Below, piece after piece: positions 30,703-32,380 of a stretch of 32,380 nt of DNA. Within the stretch, counting starts at the first letter, position 1. The number at the start of each line of letters is the position of its first letter. The DNA is taken from contig JACYLR010000136.1 in NCBI GenBank assembly GCA_015272465.1, forward strand, positions 1-32,380, in the 5' to 3' direction. Below the pieces are notes generated by a model. It saw only the letters and a list, made by a program, of their open reading frames with translations. It had not been told where the DNA came from and ran no database searches. Made by a program: the position numbers and the translations under genes. Source of the DNA: Gloeomargaritaceae cyanobacterium C42_A2020_066 (lineage in GTDB: Bacteria > Cyanobacteriota > Cyanobacteriia > Gloeomargaritales > Gloeomargaritaceae).

Positions 30703-32380
30703 ATGGCTAACACGCCCATGCGCCCCGGCCGTGCCCTGATCCGCCAGGGGGGCGGCAATCCCTTCGCTAATCAACTGGTTAAAGCTGGCATTGTCGATCA
30801 GGACAATCTCCGTAAAGCCCTGGAATTGGTGCGTCAGACTAACCAAACCCTCCCTGAGATTCTCGCCAACCTGACCGGACGGGAGCTTCCCCCCGAACTT
30901 CTGCGCCAGTACAAGCGGCAACAGCTCTTCGAACTCAAGGTGCTCTACGGGGTCGAGTGCCTCGATCCGGAACTTAATCCGATCACGTTTCCGCAGGTCA
31001 AGGAACTGATCGACACGCTTGTGCCCCTCGACCCCTGTCGGCGATATCAACTACTCCCCATCCTGCGCCAAGATGGCAACCCTCCCAGCCTTCTGGTGGC
31101 CATGGTCAACCCGGATAACCTCCAGGCAGTTGACCAGCTCAATCGACTACTGCGGGACAAGGGCCTCAAGCTCCGCCGCCGGGTGATTACTCAGGAGGAC
31201 TTCCAGCAACTGATCAACCAGTACGTTGACGTCAAGCACCAGGAACAGCAGAAGGCTCAAGCGGAAGTCCAGATCCAGGACATTGATCTCTCGGATTACG
31301 CCCAACTGGGTGAGGTCGATGATGAGAAGGAGATGGATCTGGCGCAGGCGCTGGCCAACGCTGATGAGGCTCCGATTATCGCCCTTGTCAACAATATTTT
31401 GGCCAAGGCACTTAGCGAAGGGGTATCCGACATTCACATTGAGCCACAGGAAGAGTTTCTACGGATTCGCTTCCGGAAGGATGGAGTGCTCAGAATTGGC
31501 TGGGAAAACCTGCCTAAGCAGGTGGTGCCGGCTGTGACCTCTCGCTTCAAAATCATTGCCAATCTGGATATTTCGGAACGGCGGGCACCACAAGATGGCC
31601 GGATTCGGCGAATCTTTCAAGGCCGGAAGGTGGACTTTCGGGTTAATACCCTGCCAATGCGCTATGGCGAGAAAATTGTTTTGCGTATTTTAGACAACGC
31701 GTCCACGCAATTAGGGCTAGATAAGTTAATCACTGATCCAGAGACCTTGACCATTGTTCAAGATATGGTCAAGCGTCCCTTCGGTCTGATTCTCGTGACG
31801 GGGCCAACAGGGTCAGGTAAGACTACCACGCTCTACTCAGCCCTCGCGGAGCGCAATGACCCAGGGGTGAATATCAGCACGGCGGAAGACCCCATTGAGT
31901 ACAGTCTCCCTGGCCTGACCCAAGTACAGGTGATCCGGGAAAAAGGCATGGACTTTGCCGCGATTCTACGGGCCTTCCTCCGCCAAGACCCAGATGTCAT
32001 TCTGGTGGGGGAAACCCGAGACAAGGAAACCGCTAAGACGGCGATTGAAGCGGCCTTAACGGGGCACCTTGTGTTGACAACCCTGCACACCAACGATGCC
32101 CCTAGTGCTGTGGCTCGGTTGGGGGAAATGGGGGTGGAAACCCACATGGTGTCGGCATCTCTGATCGGGGTGTTGGCGCAACGGCTGATGCGGCGAGTCT
32201 GCTCCGAATGCCGGATTGCCTATGTACCAAGTCGGGAGGAGTTAGCTCGGTTTGGGCTGTCTGTCTCGGATAGTGCTGCAGTCACTCTGTACCGGGCGAA
32301 CAGCCTATCCCCTGATGAGATCCGCCAGGCCAAAGCAAGCGGTCAGCCCATTTGCCCGAAATGTAATGGTGTGGGCTATA
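30703..32380 (+). CDS. pilB: Type IV pilus assembly ATPase PilB (GspE family), 3'-truncated by the window edge
   Basis: Not in the supplied ORF track (no stop before the window end). Manual translation from ATG 30703: MANTPMRPGRALIRQGGGNPFANQLVKAGIVDQDNL...ALVNNILAKALSEGVSDIHIEPQEEFLRIRFRKDGVL...LILVTGPTGSGKTTTLYSAL...EDPIEYSLPGLTQVQV...LRQDPDVILVGETRDKETAKTAIEAALTGHLVLTTLHTNDAPSA...CSECR. Confidence 0.95.
   Translation, partial: MANTPMRPGRALIRQGGGNPFANQLVKAGIVDQDNLRKALELVRQTNQTLPEILANLTGRELPPELLRQYKRQQLFELKVLYGVECLDPELNPITFPQVKELIDTLVPLDPCRRYQLLPILRQDGNPPSLLVAMVNPDNLQAVDQLNRLLRDKGLKLRRRVITQEDFQQLINQYVDVKHQEQQKAQAEVQIQDIDLSDYAQLGEVDDEKEMDLAQALANADEAPIIALVNNILAKALSEGVSDIHIEPQEEFLRIRFRKDGVLRIGWENLPKQVVPAVTSRFKIIANLDISERRAPQDGRIRRIFQGRKVDFRVNTLPMRYGEKIVLRILDNASTQLGLDKLITDPETLTIVQDMVKRPFGLILVTGPTGSGKTTTLYSALAERNDPGVNISTAEDPIEYSLPGLTQVQVIREKGMDFAAILRAFLRQDPDVILVGETRDKETAKTAIEAALTGHLVLTTLHTNDAPSAVARLGEMGVETHMVSASLIGVLAQRLMRRVCSECRIAYVPSREELARFGLSVSDSAAVTLYRANSLSPDEIRQAKASGQPICPKCNGVGY

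Noticed and set aside
30562-31437. Minus-strand ORFs 162 aa and 96 aa, and plus ORF 31226..31537
   Set aside because: They overlap the real but unlisted pilB frame starting at 30703, which carries Walker A and GspE-family motifs.

Overview
GC-rich (~60%) cyanobacterial chromosomal window, indicated by psb27, ycf34, a DUF2996-like protein, a DUF2499/Ycf49-like protein, an ABA4-like protein, cofG and the grpE-dnaK-dnaJ // pilB neighbourhood. Left edge: a CRISPR array with 7 perfect 37-nt repeats (2-482, probably continuing off the left edge). It lies 82 bp from a 611-aa TnpB-like/Cas12 (type V-U-like) nuclease with recognisable RuvC-I/II/III and zinc-finger motifs. A ~68-aa one-TM protein sits 25 nt upstream of that nuclease on the same strand. 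No cas1/cas2 is visible. The rest is mostly housekeeping: acnB, a transketolase/phosphoketolase-like enzyme, cofG, psb27, moaD-like, thrC, a second sulfur carrier, a pentapeptide-repeat protein, a giant CBS-PAS-GAF-GGDEF-EAL protein, csaB, LCP, tsaB, ycf34, a more AT-rich formyltransferase + TupA-like ATP-grasp island, rsgA, tusA, dnaJ, dnaK, grpE and a 3'-truncated pilB that is missing from the ORF track. The strongest unexplained signal is the 8-bp palindrome GGCCGGCC. I count 54 copies by eye (46 loci, 8 of them tandem 12-mers GGCCGGCCGGCC) outside the CRISPR array, against about 2 expected from composition, and I saw no classical HIP1 (GCGATCGC). This looks like a lineage-specific highly iterated palindrome. 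Every CRISPR repeat also carries one copy at its 3' end. All counts are by eye and should be re-run computationally.
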